Of a stretch of 64,000 bases of DNA, positions 16,137 to 26,357 are shown in pieces (position 1 is the stretch's first letter; each line of letters begins with the position of its first letter). The translations under genes were made by a program, and so were the position numbers. Origin of the DNA: Candidatus Woesearchaeota archaeon (GTDB taxonomy: Archaea > Nanobdellota > Nanobdellia > Woesearchaeales > JAFGPW01); NCBI GenBank assembly GCA_016935985.1, contig JAFGPW010000005.1, forward strand, positions 186,001 to 250,000. Direction: 5' to 3'. Below the pieces are notes generated by a model. It was not told where the DNA came from. It saw only the letters and a program-made list of their open reading frames with translations, and did no database searches.

Positions 16137-19034
16137 ATGAGAACCGCATACAGAAAAGCGCTTGCCCTCTGTATCAATGCTATCTTCTTCCTCACGGCAG
16201 TCGCGTACGCGATGCCGGTCGAGATCGTGGCAGACAAGGTCTGGCTGCTCGATGAGGGCGACCCGACGCGCGTCTATGACTACACGCCGACCTTCTACGT
16301 CGGGACATATGTCGAGGCGGGTGTCAGCTATGACACCAAGAGCATCATCGACTTCAAGAGCCTTCCTGACCTTCCCTCGGTCGAGCAGGCCTATCTCGAG
16401 ATCTCCCTCTATCCCTACGCCGAGGACGTCGGCTTCAATGCGAGCATCAACACCTCCCTCCCCCTCAAGGTCAAGGACCTCGCCGATGTGGCTGAGAATC
16501 CCGCCTATATCGGCGGGTATGTCATCTCCAACCAGTACGAGTACACCGCCTACAGCGTCGACATCGGCCGCTACCGCATCGACGTCACCGGAATGGTGAA
16601 CGACTGGCTCGCGACCCCTTCTTCAGAGAAGGCGGTGCTCCTCGAGGGAGATACCGCTCTTGCGGGGACGGTGAAGGAGTACGACAACACCCTCGAACGG
16701 CCGAAGCTCATCCTCATCACCGATCCCGTGGACATACTCGACCTCGACCCCGATGGGGACGGCCTCACCATCGATGAGGAGATCCAGTTCAAGATCGATC
16801 CCTATCGGGCTGACTCCGATGCAGACGGTATGACCGACGTCGACGAGATCGCCATATACAAGACCGATCCGACGAACAGCGACTCCGACGGCGACACGCT
16901 CCCCGACGGCTTCGAGATAAAGAACCTCATGGATCCGAGGCTCGTCGATTCGAACGGCAACGGCATACACGACGGCCTCGAGGTCCAGATGGGCGACAAC
17001 CCGAGGAATGCCCTCAACCTCGATGGCGACGACGTCATCGGCGCGAACGACATCTGCCCGGTGGAAGGCCCCTACGGGCCCGAGCTCTCCGATGAGGGTG
17101 TCGGGTGCGAGATGCGCCGCATATCGCGCAACGGCTGCTGCTGCGCAGACCTCGATGGCGACGGAAGGTACTACTCGGCGAACGACCCGAGCGGCTGTGC
17201 GCCCCTCGACGTCTGCCCCTATGAAGGGCTCGCCGTGCCCGCAGCCGCGCCGAACGCGAACCAGTATACCATGTGTACCTCGGTCGGTAAGGACGGCTGC
17301 TGCCAGCCTGACGCCGACGCCGATGGCGTCCCGGACAAGAACGATAACTGTCCGCAGACGCCGGCAGGCGAGAAGGTGAACGCCCGCGGATGCCTCTATG
17401 AGGAGGACGACACCGACGGCGATGGGATGCGGGACAACGTCGATCCCTGCCCTTCCAACCCGAACAACGACTGCGGATGCAACCACTGCGGCGTCAACGT
17501 CTTCGGCTTCACGCTCTTCTGCGAAGCCGACGAGTGCCATGCGCTCAGGGACGGGCCGAACTACGGCTGCTTCTACAGCCCGGCGAGCCCGGACAAGTGC
17601 GTCTCGTGCGTCCGGCCGCGATGCTCCGCGTACGACACCCGGGCGGAATGCGCGGCAGACCCCTGTGGCGCCAGCAAGTGCGAATGGGTGGATGATGCCT
17701 GCCGCAGGGACTGCGAGGGCGACTGGGTCATCGCCTGGGGCCCGTGCACCGAACAAGGTGTCCAGTACGGAACCCGCACCTCGAGCAATCCGGCCTGCGC
17801 GGCGCAAGAGACGTTCGCCCCTCTCGAGCGGCCCTGCACGCGGTCCCATGTCGCGATCGACTTCGACGGCGACCTCAAGACCAACCGGGGCGACGAGCCG
17901 CTTGTCGCTATCGGCCACCAGTTCTTCGATTTCGCGGTCGACGGGCAGTCGGTCGGCGGGTTCGCCGACGACGAGTACGCCGAGTACGACGGCTCGAAGT
18001 ACTTCGACTGGCAGGCGGGGACCGTCTCGCTCTGGGTCTACTTTGACCGTTTCACCCAGGAGGACGCGGTCTTCTTCCATACCCCTGACTCGAAGTACGT
18101 CGTCTACTACGACTACTGCCACGGCTGCGTGAATGTCGGCAACAAGCGGATGAAGGGCCGTGCCGGCGGCACCGAGGCGGTGCTCGTCTTCGACCAGGGC
18201 GACACCAGCCCCGATTACCCGAACTCCTGGCAGGGCTCCGGTTGGCATCATGTGGTGATGACCTGGGACGGCGCCCCCTCTGGTCTCGTATCACTCTATG
18301 TGGACGGCACGCTCGCGGACGCGAAGCTCTACTCGTACGGCGCGGTGAACACCAGGTTCAGGATCGGCAACAACTACGGCCTCTGGATGGGCTGGCATGA
18401 AGGAAAGCTCGACCAGTTCAAGCTCTACAACCACCCGCTCGAGGCAGAGGACGTGCGCCTGCTCTACGAGAAGGAGAAGGCGCTGATCCAGCTGCCGCCG
18501 GCATGCGCCGATATCTATGAGCCGGTCTGCGGCAAGGACGGCACGACCTACTCGAACGTGTGCTATGCCGCGCAGGCAGGCATCGCAGTCGCCTATGAGG
18601 GTAGGTGCGTGGACTGCGTCGAGTACGACAACGGCAACTCCCCTGAGATATCCAGCACCATCTTCGGATATTACCGGCAGACAGGTTCGGTTCTGGAGAC
18701 GGTGGATGAATGCGTCGACGGGAAGCGCCTGCATGAGTACTTCTGCAACCAGGAAGGGTTTGTGGATGACGTTCTCGTCACCTGCGGCACTTCCTGCGTC
18801 GATGGGGTGTGCATAGCTTCCGGCGGCTGTTTCGACTCTGACGGCGGCCAGAACTACGGGCAGTTCGGTTGGGTCAACGCGACCGTCACCGGCAGCTCCT
18901 GGGATGCCTACTTCGACGATTGCTTGGACAGGACACACCTCATCGAGTACTATTGTCAAGGCAACGCTGTCGGGATGGCCAATCACACATGCACCGACGA
19001 GTGCAGTGGTGGGGCATGCGTCGTGGGCCGTTAG
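16137..19034 (+). CDS. Large multidomain surface protein: DNRLRE-like, thrombospondin type 3 repeats, LamG-like, Kazal-like and tandem Cys-rich repeats
   Basis: AAGGTGAT SD; signal peptide; DxDGDxxxDxxE repeats; HVVMTWDGAPSGLVSLYVDG; CADIYEPVCGKDGTTYSNVCYAAQAGIAVAYEGRC. Confidence 0.8.
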   Translation: MRTAYRKALALCINAIFFLTAVAYAMPVEIVADKVWLLDEGDPTRVYDYTPTFYVGTYVEAGVSYDTKSIIDFKSLPDLPSVEQAYLEISLYPYAEDVGFNASINTSLPLKVKDLADVAENPAYIGGYVISNQYEYTAYSVDIGRYRIDVTGMVNDWLATPSSEKAVLLEGDTALAGTVKEYDNTLERPKLILITDPVDILDLDPDGDGLTIDEEIQFKIDPYRADSDADGMTDVDEIAIYKTDPTNSDSDGDTLPDGFEIKNLMDPRLVDSNGNGIHDGLEVQMGDNPRNALNLDGDDVIGANDICPVEGPYGPELSDEGVGCEMRRISRNGCCCADLDGDGRYYSANDPSGCAPLDVCPYEGLAVPAAAPNANQYTMCTSVGKDGCCQPDADADGVPDKNDNCPQTPAGEKVNARGCLYEEDDTDGDGMRDNVDPCPSNPNNDCGCNHCGVNVFGFTLFCEADECHALRDGPNYGCFYSPASPDKCVSCVRPRCSAYDTRAECAADPCGASKCEWVDDACRRDCEGDWVIAWGPCTEQGVQYGTRTSSNPACAAQETFAPLERPCTRSHVAIDFDGDLKTNRGDEPLVAIGHQFFDFAVDGQSVGGFADDEYAEYDGSKYFDWQAGTVSLWVYFDRFTQEDAVFFHTPDSKYVVYYDYCHGCVNVGNKRMKGRAGGTEAVLVFDQGDTSPDYPNSWQGSGWHHVVMTWDGAPSGLVSLYVDGTLADAKLYSYGAVNTRFRIGNNYGLWMGWHEGKLDQFKLYNHPLEAEDVRLLYEKEKALIQLPPACADIYEPVCGKDGTTYSNVCYAAQAGIAVAYEGRCVDCVEYDNGNSPEISSTIFGYYRQTGSVLETVDECVDGKRLHEYFCNQEGFVDDVLVTCGTSCVDGVCIASGGCFDSDGGQNYGQFGWVNATVTGSSWDAYFDDCLDRTHLIEYYCQGNAVGMANHTCTDECSGGACVVGR

Positions 19035-19270
19035 GCAGATAACCCATCCCTTTTTTTCTATTCTCTTTTGCTTTTCCCTCCAAGAAAGTGTTGTATTTTC
19101 TCAATTATTTTCTATATAGAAATCAATTATCCCTACCCAAACCTATTTAAACGTCCCGGCAGTTCCTCGCTCCCATTACCAACGCTGACGATCGGCAGCA
19201 GGCGCCTGAGGTGATAAAAACGGCGCACCAACGCTCTCGTTCTCAGCTACGGACGCAAGGTGATTCAAGC

Positions 19271-19873
19271 ATGACCGCAGAAGAGCAGTTCCTGGTCCCG
19301 AGCAAGCAGTACCTGAAAGCAGGCATCCACATCGGCACAAAGTTCAAGACAAAATACATGGAGCAGTTCATCTACAAGACGAGGCCTGACGGGCTCTCGG
19401 TGCTCAACCTCCAGAAGATCGACGAGCGCCTCAAGATCGCAGGACAGTTCCTCTCCCAGTATAAGCCTGAGGAGATCCTCATCGTCTCGCGCAGGGAGAA
19501 CGGCTGGCGCGCTGCGAAGCTCTTCGGCGGCGAGACCGGCATCACGGTCTTCGCCGGCCGCTATCCGCCAGGGATCCTCACCAACCCCCAGCTCGAGGGC
19601 TACACCGAGCCCAAACTCATCCTGGCCACCGACTCCTGGCCTGACCGGAACGCGATCACCGACGCGATCAAGGTCGGCATCCCGGTCATCGCGCTCTGCG
19701 ACACCAACAACCAGTCGAACAACATCGACTTCGTGGTGCCGTGCAACAACAAGGGCAAGAAGTCATTGGGCCTAGTGTTCTACATCCTCGCGCGCGAGTA
19801 CCTGCGGAACACCGGCAGGATCAAGCCCGACGAGGAGCTCAAGATTCCGATCGACGAGTTCGTCGGAGAATAG
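19271..19873 (+). CDS. rps2: 30S ribosomal protein S2 (uS2)
   Basis: GIHIGTKFKTKYMEQFIYKTRPDGLSVLNLQKIDERL; ITDAIKVGIPVIALCDTNNQSNNIDFVVPCNNKGKKSLGLVFYILAREYL; AAGGTGAT SD before ATG 19271. Confidence 0.93.
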   Translation: MTAEEQFLVPSKQYLKAGIHIGTKFKTKYMEQFIYKTRPDGLSVLNLQKIDERLKIAGQFLSQYKPEEILIVSRRENGWRAAKLFGGETGITVFAGRYPPGILTNPQLEGYTEPKLILATDSWPDRNAITDAIKVGIPVIALCDTNNQSNNIDFVVPCNNKGKKSLGLVFYILAREYLRNTGRIKPDEELKIPIDEFVGE

Positions 19874-19882
19874 GCCCGGGCG

Positions 19883-20608
19883 TCAGCCCCTTTCTCTCTT
19901 CTCAGGAGGAGGCAGCTCCTCCAATCCCTTCTCCCTGATCTCGAAGACGACGGTCCGGTCCTCAGGGAGCGAGCGGTGCTTGCGCAGCACCGCCTTCCGT
20001 CTCCCGCTGTGCAGCTTCTGCAGCTCGATCAGGCACTTGCTGCCGTAGCGCAGGATGTCGCCTCCCACCATCGTGACGCCGTTCTCGCGGGAGAAATCCG
20101 CGTACACCTGGTTCGTGAGCAGCACCGGGATGCCCTTCTCGCGGGCGATGATGGTGAGCTTGGAGAGCTGCCTGCCGAGCTCGCGGTTGAGCTCGTACGC
20201 CTCCTGGTCCTTACCCAGCTCCAGCCGGTAGAGCATGGCAATCGAATCGACGACGATTAGCCCCACCTTCTCGTTCACGACCTCCAGCAGCCGCCCGAAC
20301 GCCGCCTTCTGCTCGGCGAATGTGTTGGGCTTGAGGAAGACGATCGACTGGATGATGCTCTCATAGTCCGGCGTGAGCTGTATCATGCGCGCCACCGAGA
20401 AGCTCGCCTCGGTGTCGATATAGATCACCTTCCTGCCGCTCTTGACCTGCTCTATCGCGGCGATGATGCACAGGTTCGTCTTGCCGCTGCCCGCAGGCCC
20501 GAAGATCGTCGTGATGACGTCCTGCTCGTACCCGCCGGCGAGCAGCCGGTCGATCACCGCAGACCCGCTCGGCGTCCGCGGCGGCCCCTTCGCGCTTCCC
20601 TGCCCCAT
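19883..20608 (-). CDS. radB: DNA repair and recombination protein RadB
   Basis: Walker A GPAGSGKTN; VGLIVVDSIAMLYRLEL; VLLTNQVYADF; lacks the RadA HhH domain. Confidence 0.9.
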   Translation of the reverse strand: MGQGSAKGPPRTPSGSAVIDRLLAGGYEQDVITTIFGPAGSGKTNLCIIAAIEQVKSGRKVIYIDTEASFSVARMIQLTPDYESIIQSIVFLKPNTFAEQKAAFGRLLEVVNEKVGLIVVDSIAMLYRLELGKDQEAYELNRELGRQLSKLTIIAREKGIPVLLTNQVYADFSRENGVTMVGGDILRYGSKCLIELQKLHSGRRKAVLRKHRSLPEDRTVVFEIREKGLEELPPPEKRERG

Positions 20609-20686
20609 GGGCCCAGGGATGGCCGACGGCTATTTATGTCTTTCCCCGACGCAACAGTTAAATAGAATGCAGGCGACGGCTGGTGC

Positions 20687-22030
20687 ATGATCATCCAGAA
20701 CCGCGATGAGCTCGCGACCACAGAGCTCAGGGGGGAGGTGCTCGACATCCTGGAGGTGGGCATCGACCGGGTGCTCCCGCGCCGCATCATGCGCGAGGCG
20801 GTGCGGGTCGAGGACGGCGCGCTCGTGGTCAACGGCGAGCGCTTCCCCTTCGCTGGTAGGGTATTCGTCATCGGCGGCGGCAAGGCGTCAGGGGCGATGG
20901 CAGAGGAGCTCGAGCGCATCCTGGGGCCGGACCGGATCGTCGCAGGCGTCGTCTCCTGCAAGGACGATGCCTACCAGACAGCGCGCATCCGGGTCATCGC
21001 CGCTGGCCATCCTGAGCCTGACAGACGGGGTGTCGAGGCGGTGCGGCGGATGCTGGCCCTGAAGGCCGAGCACGGCATCGGCGCCGACGACCTCGTGATC
21101 TGCCTGATATCCGGCGGCGGCTCGGCGCTCATGCCGGCGCCGGCGGAGGAATTGACCCTCACCGACCTCCAGCAGATGACGCGGCTGCTGCTGTCGAGCG
21201 GCGCCACCATCCACGAGATGAACGTGGTGCGCAAGCACCTGTCTAACATAAAAGGTGGGGGGCTTGCCGAGAACTTCTCGCCGGCGCGGGTGGTCTCGCT
21301 CATCATCTCAGACGTGGTGGGCAACGACATCGATGTCATCGCCTCCGGCATCACGGCCCCTGACGCCTCGACCTATGCCGACGCCTTCGGCATCCTCGAG
21401 AAGCACGGCATCCGCGAGCAGTCGCCTGCGAAGGTCATCGCCCACCTGCAGCTCGGACAGGAAGGGGAGCTGCCCGAGACGCCGACGCGTCTTGACAATG
21501 CGCGCAACATCATCATCGGCGACAACATGCTCGCGCTCCGGGCGATGGACATGGCGGCGAGGGGGAAAGGGTTCTCTCCCCTCATCCTCACCGCAGAGCA
21601 GGCCGGCGATACGGCGACGGTCGCGCAGGAGCGAGCCCAGGAGATTATCGATGGCAAGCAGGGCAGCCATGACCTGCTCATCCTCGGTGGGGAGACCGCA
21701 CCCGCGCTTCCGCCGGTATCCGGTGTCGGCGGGCGCAACCAGCACTACTGCCTCGTGACCCTCGAGGCCCTGCGTGGGCGCGCTGCCGAATGGGTCTGCG
21801 CGAGCGTCGGGACCGACGGCTCGGACTATGTGGAGGACGTCGCCGGCGCGATCGTCGATGGTTCCCAGGCAGCGGAGGCAGACATGAAGGGCCTCGATAT
21901 CAAGAGCAGCCTGGAACACTATGATTCAGGAACCTTCCTCGCCTCGCTCGGCAGCTCGCTCGTCCGCACCGGTCCCACCGGCACCAACGTCTGCGATATC
22001 GTGGTCTACGCCCTCTCCAGACCGTGCTGA
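20687..22030 (+). CDS. Glycerate 2-kinase (MOFRL/DUF4147 family)
   Basis: VFVIGGGKASGAMAEELE, AGHPEPDRRGVEA, LISGGGSALMPAPAEELTL, VASGITAPDASTYADA, LILGGETAPALPPVSGVGGRNQ. Confidence 0.9.
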   Translation: MIIQNRDELATTELRGEVLDILEVGIDRVLPRRIMREAVRVEDGALVVNGERFPFAGRVFVIGGGKASGAMAEELERILGPDRIVAGVVSCKDDAYQTARIRVIAAGHPEPDRRGVEAVRRMLALKAEHGIGADDLVICLISGGGSALMPAPAEELTLTDLQQMTRLLLSSGATIHEMNVVRKHLSNIKGGGLAENFSPARVVSLIISDVVGNDIDVIASGITAPDASTYADAFGILEKHGIREQSPAKVIAHLQLGQEGELPETPTRLDNARNIIIGDNMLALRAMDMAARGKGFSPLILTAEQAGDTATVAQERAQEIIDGKQGSHDLLILGGETAPALPPVSGVGGRNQHYCLVTLEALRGRAAEWVCASVGTDGSDYVEDVAGAIVDGSQAAEADMKGLDIKSSLEHYDSGTFLASLGSSLVRTGPTGTNVCDIVVYALSRPC

Positions 22031-22086
22031 GGATTTAAAAAGGGTCCTGCCAAACATATTTATAGCCAAAGGATAACCGGCCTCGC

Positions 22087-23616
22087 ATGGCGAAATCGCC
22101 GCAGGCACGCATACGGAAGGAGCATCTGCTCCTCGCGCTCATCTTCCTCCTCACGCTCGCGATACGGCTCTCCTTCGCCTTCCAGACGCCCTACCTCTCG
22201 ACCGATGAGTCCTACCTCGTGCTCAGGCAGGCGGACGGCGTCCGCGAGTCGCTCGTGCCCTCGTTCCAGGACCCCTTCTCCTACGGCGGCAGGAGCCTCG
22301 TCTACAAGCCCCTCTTCTCCTACCTCCTCGGCCTCCTCGGCCTGATCAGTGACTCGGTCCTCCTCCAGAAAGCGTTCGTGAACGTGCTCGCTTCGCTCCT
22401 CGTCTTCCCGGTCTACCTCATCGCGCGTGAGCTCACCAAGTCAGAGAACGCCGCGCTCTTCGCCGGCTTCATCGGCTCCTTCATCCCGCTCTACGTCGCG
22501 AGGACCACGAACGCGCTCTCGGTCTACGCGCTCCTCGCGCCCGTGCTCCTCACGCTCCTCTACCTCTACCTCCTGATCATGAAGGATGAGAAGGCCTCGA
22601 CATGGCCGGTAACCTGGTTCCTGCTGCTCTTCCTCGTCGCCGTCCTCTCGCACTCGTCAGCCGTCATCCTCGTCCTCGGGCTCCTCTTCTACATGGTGCT
22701 CGTCAGGACCGAACGGCTGACGCTCAAGGGATCGGAGGTTGAGCTGATCATCTTCTCGGCGTTCTTCTTCCTCTGGATCGAGTTCCTCATCTTCAAGAAG
22801 GCCTTCCTCTTCCACGGCCCGCTCGTCATCTGGCAGAACCTCCCTCCTGCGCTCCTCTCAGGGTTCTTCGCGCAGGTGGACGTGCTCGGCGCAGTCCTCG
22901 CGATCGGCGCGATCCCCTTCGTCGCAGGCATCTACATCATCTACAAGTACGTCTTCCGCCAGCGCAGGAAGGAGTTCCACCTGATGATCGGGGTCGTTCT
23001 CGCGATCGCGTTCCTGCTGTGGCTCCGGCTCATCGAGCTCGACGTCGGGCTCCTCTTCCTCGGCTGCATGCTCGCGGTGCTCTTCGCCGAGGCCTACCGG
23101 CTTGTGTTCGCCTATCTCGCGAAGACGAAGATCTCCCGCTACCGCCCCCTCATCATCACGCTCGTCCTCCTCATCTTCGTGCTCAACAGCGTCTTCCCGT
23201 CGATCTCGTTCGCCGCGCAGGAGCTCGCGCACGTGCCGGCTGACGAGGACATCGCGGCCTTCGCCTGGCTGCGCGAGAACACGCCCGAGAACGCGATCGT
23301 CCTGGTGCCGTATACGCAAGGGCACGCGCTCACCTACTTCGCCCGCCGCAAGAGCGTGGCCGACGGGAACTTCCTGCTCGTCGAGGACCCGGGAGCGATC
23401 CTCCACGACATCGACCTGCTCTACACCACGACTCTCGTGACGAAGGCGGTCGAGGTGGCGGACATGCGGGGCATCGACTACGTCCTGCTCTCCCAGGAGG
23501 CGATACGGACCTACAATACCACCGCGCTCCCCGCGGCGGATCCCGCCTGCTTCGTGCCGGTATACGAGCATGAGGACATCGTCTACGAGGCGCGGTGCTC
23601 GCTGGAGGAACGATGA
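22087..23616 (+). CDS. Polytopic GT-C-type membrane protein, STT3/AglB-like organisation
   Basis: Many TM helices; STDES near N-term; PYTQGHALTYFARRKSVADGN near C-term; TATA 22057-22064. Confidence 0.65.
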   Translation: MAKSPQARIRKEHLLLALIFLLTLAIRLSFAFQTPYLSTDESYLVLRQADGVRESLVPSFQDPFSYGGRSLVYKPLFSYLLGLLGLISDSVLLQKAFVNVLASLLVFPVYLIARELTKSENAALFAGFIGSFIPLYVARTTNALSVYALLAPVLLTLLYLYLLIMKDEKASTWPVTWFLLLFLVAVLSHSSAVILVLGLLFYMVLVRTERLTLKGSEVELIIFSAFFFLWIEFLIFKKAFLFHGPLVIWQNLPPALLSGFFAQVDVLGAVLAIGAIPFVAGIYIIYKYVFRQRRKEFHLMIGVVLAIAFLLWLRLIELDVGLLFLGCMLAVLFAEAYRLVFAYLAKTKISRYRPLIITLVLLIFVLNSVFPSISFAAQELAHVPADEDIAAFAWLRENTPENAIVLVPYTQGHALTYFARRKSVADGNFLLVEDPGAILHDIDLLYTTTLVTKAVEVADMRGIDYVLLSQEAIRTYNTTALPAADPACFVPVYEHEDIVYEARCSLEER

Positions 23617-25082
23617 GCCTGATCCCTCCCGCCTATGCGAAACACCTGGACGAGCGCAGGGCGCTCGTGGGAATCATGGTCATCGCGGCGCTCGCGCTCC
23701 TCATCCCGACGGCGGTCCGCCTCGTCGCGTTCGACGGCATGCCGCCGGGCGGCACGTCCTACTACAGCATGCGGATGGCAGGCCATCTGCTCACCGCCGC
23801 CGACCCGTCGTGGGACCCGCTGAGCTACCAGGGGCGGCCGTACATCTACAACCCCTACCACTTCCTCCTCGCCGGCATCGCGCCGGTCGCGAACCCCGGC
23901 ATCATCTCGCTCATGCTCCCGCCGCTCCTCGGGATCGTCGCGGCCTTCCTCTTCCTCGTGCTCCTGCGCAGGCTCGGCATCGAGCTCGAGACCAGGTTCG
24001 TCGTCTCGCTCCTCCTCATCCTCTCCCCTCTCTTCATCTCGGTCTTCACCCAGTCGACCAGGATGCCGCTGCTGGTTGTCCTCATGCTCGGCGCAGCCTC
24101 CCTCTACCTCTCAGAGCGGCAGGCGTTGCGCTTCCTGGGGATCAGCCTCTTCGCCCTCATCCCGCTCTTCGGGCTCGTGCATACCATCGCGTTCCTCCTC
24201 CTGCTCATCGTCCACCATTTCGCCAACCGCGACCGGCTGCCCTGCTTCCTCTCCGCGCTCGCCATCGTCGTCGCCGGGGGTGCGCTCTACCAGTTCTCGC
24301 TCGTCTCCTATGTCGGCCTGTCCGGGCACTCGCCGTTCGCCGGCCAGAACCTGCTCAGCTCAATCGTCTCGGACCTCGGAAGCGAAGCGGGGTTCGGCGT
24401 CTTCAACATGCTGCTTGCGCTGATAGGGATCGTCATCATCTGGCGGAAGAAGAGGCAGTACAGACTCTTCTACATCCTCCTCCTCGCGCTCGTCGCCGTG
24501 GCGCTCCTGTTCGGACGCGAGGCGCACCTCTACCTGGCGTTCGTTTTCGCCTTCCTCGGCGGCGTCGCGTTCGTCACCCTCGCTGGGAGGAACTGGGAGG
24601 CGGGCCTGATCAGGAACCTGACGCTCGGCATCATCGTCTGTGGCGTGCTCTTCTCGCCGGTCTCCTACCTGAACCGCACGAGCACCATGCCCCCGACGCC
24701 GGAGATGGCCGACGCGCTCGCTTGGCTCGGCCGGAACGCGGAGCCTGATTCCGTCGTCCTCTCCCACTACTCGCGCGGCCATTGGGTCACCTACTTCGCC
24801 GGCCTTCCGGTGGTGATGGACAGCAATGTCGCCTACGCGCCGCAGGCCGCCGAGCGGTACGCAGACTCCGCCGGGATATTCAGCTCGCGATCGCTCGAGA
24901 CGACGCGTGCGCTCCTCGACAGGTGGTATGTCGACTACATCTTCATCGACCCTGAGATGAAGCACGGCCTTGTCTGGCGCAAGGACGACGAGGGCCTCCT
25001 CTTCCTCTTCCGGAACAACGAAACATTTAAAAATGTCTATGAGAACCATGATGTCCAGGTCTGGCAGATGCTCCGAGGATAA
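23613..25082 (+). CDS. Polytopic GT-C-type membrane protein, paralogous architecture to the preceding CDS
   Basis: ATGA overlap; many TM helices; HYSRGHWVTYFAGLPVVMDSN and WYVDYIFIDPEM near C-term. Confidence 0.65.
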   Translation: MSLIPPAYAKHLDERRALVGIMVIAALALLIPTAVRLVAFDGMPPGGTSYYSMRMAGHLLTAADPSWDPLSYQGRPYIYNPYHFLLAGIAPVANPGIISLMLPPLLGIVAAFLFLVLLRRLGIELETRFVVSLLLILSPLFISVFTQSTRMPLLVVLMLGAASLYLSERQALRFLGISLFALIPLFGLVHTIAFLLLLIVHHFANRDRLPCFLSALAIVVAGGALYQFSLVSYVGLSGHSPFAGQNLLSSIVSDLGSEAGFGVFNMLLALIGIVIIWRKKRQYRLFYILLLALVAVALLFGREAHLYLAFVFAFLGGVAFVTLAGRNWEAGLIRNLTLGIIVCGVLFSPVSYLNRTSTMPPTPEMADALAWLGRNAEPDSVVLSHYSRGHWVTYFAGLPVVMDSNVAYAPQAAERYADSAGIFSSRSLETTRALLDRWYVDYIFIDPEMKHGLVWRKDDEGLLFLFRNNETFKNVYENHDVQVWQMLRG

Positions 25083-25099
25083 CTGAGGATTGGTATCGC

Positions 25100-26353
25100 A
25101 TGCATATCGTCGTCAACGTGCTGCTGTGGTTCACGTACCTCATCTCTCTCTTCTTCGCGATATTCTGGTTCATCGTGCTCCTCGAGGACCGGCCGCAGAA
25201 GAGGCTCGCGAGGCTCGCGAGGCTCCCCACGGTCTCGATTGTGATCCCCGCCTACAACGAGGAGAAGACGATCAGGGACACGGTCATGTCGGTCATCAGG
25301 CTCGACTACCCGAAGGATCTCATGGAGATCCTCATCATGAACGACGGCTCCACCGACCGCACCCAGGCGATCGTCGAGGGGCTCATCGCGAAGCATCCGG
25401 GGATCGGCCTGCGGCACATCTACCAGGAGAACGCGGGGAAGGGCGCCGCCATGAACCGTGCGCTCAAGGTGGCGAAGGGCGAGTACTTCATCTGCCTGGA
25501 TGCCGACTCCTATGTCTCGAAGGACGCGCTCAAGCGCATGCTCCCCCATTTCACCGACGAGAGGATAGCCGCGGTGCTGCCGACGCTCAAGGTCAAGGAC
25601 CCGAAGAACATGGTCCAGAAGTTCCAGTGGTACGAATACATCGTCAACATGTTCTACAAGAAGCTCATGAGCGACCTCAACTGCGTGCATGTCGCGCCGG
25701 GCCCCTTCTCCATCTACCGCGCCCCTGTGCTCAGGGAGGTGGGCGGCTTTGACCCCAACCGCAACCTCACCGAGGACCTCGAGATAACGCTCCGGCTGCA
25801 GAGCCGCAACTACCGGCTGGTCCAGCTCCTCGACGTCGAGATCGAGACCCAGGCGCCGACCACCTACAGGCAGCTCTACACCCAGCGCAACCGGTGGTTC
25901 AAAGGCGCTCTGCTCAACGCGCTCGCCTACAAGCGCATGCTCTTCAACCGCGCCTACGGCGACTTTGGCATGATCCAGATGCCGACGATCATGGTATCCG
26001 GCATCCTCGCGCTCATCATCATCACCTCCACCGTCTACTACGCGCTCAAGCCCTACATCAAGTACCTCTGGAACCTGAGCTACGTCGACTACGACATCTG
26101 GACCTTCATCCACGACTTCACCCCCAATCTCCACCTCCTCGACCTCAATTTCATGACGCTCGCCGTCGCCTTCATCATGATCATGATCACCGGCCTTGTC
26201 ATCTACAAGTCGCATCAGTCGACGAACGAACGTGTCCTCCAGTTCGGGTTCACGCCGATATTCCTTTACCTGTTCTTCTACTACCTCGTGATCTCTGCCA
26301 TGTGGGTCGGGATCGCCTTCGACCTCGCCACCGGCAGGAGGCAGCACTGGTGA
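25100..26353 (+). CDS. Family 2 glycosyltransferase, membrane-bound
   Basis: VSIVIPAYNEEKTIRDTVMSV, NDGSTDRT, CLDADSYVSKDAL, NLTEDLEITLRL, QRNRWFKGAL. Confidence 0.9.
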   Translation: MHIVVNVLLWFTYLISLFFAIFWFIVLLEDRPQKRLARLARLPTVSIVIPAYNEEKTIRDTVMSVIRLDYPKDLMEILIMNDGSTDRTQAIVEGLIAKHPGIGLRHIYQENAGKGAAMNRALKVAKGEYFICLDADSYVSKDALKRMLPHFTDERIAAVLPTLKVKDPKNMVQKFQWYEYIVNMFYKKLMSDLNCVHVAPGPFSIYRAPVLREVGGFDPNRNLTEDLEITLRLQSRNYRLVQLLDVEIETQAPTTYRQLYTQRNRWFKGALLNALAYKRMLFNRAYGDFGMIQMPTIMVSGILALIIITSTVYYALKPYIKYLWNLSYVDYDIWTFIHDFTPNLHLLDLNFMTLAVAFIMIMITGLVIYKSHQSTNERVLQFGFTPIFLYLFFYYLVISAMWVGIAFDLATGRRQHW

Positions 26354-26357
26354 TCGC

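Noticed and set aside
16623-18251. 542-aa ORF on - strand
   Set aside because: Antisense shadow of the 16137-19034 surface protein; Val/Arg/Ala-rich, no domain motif
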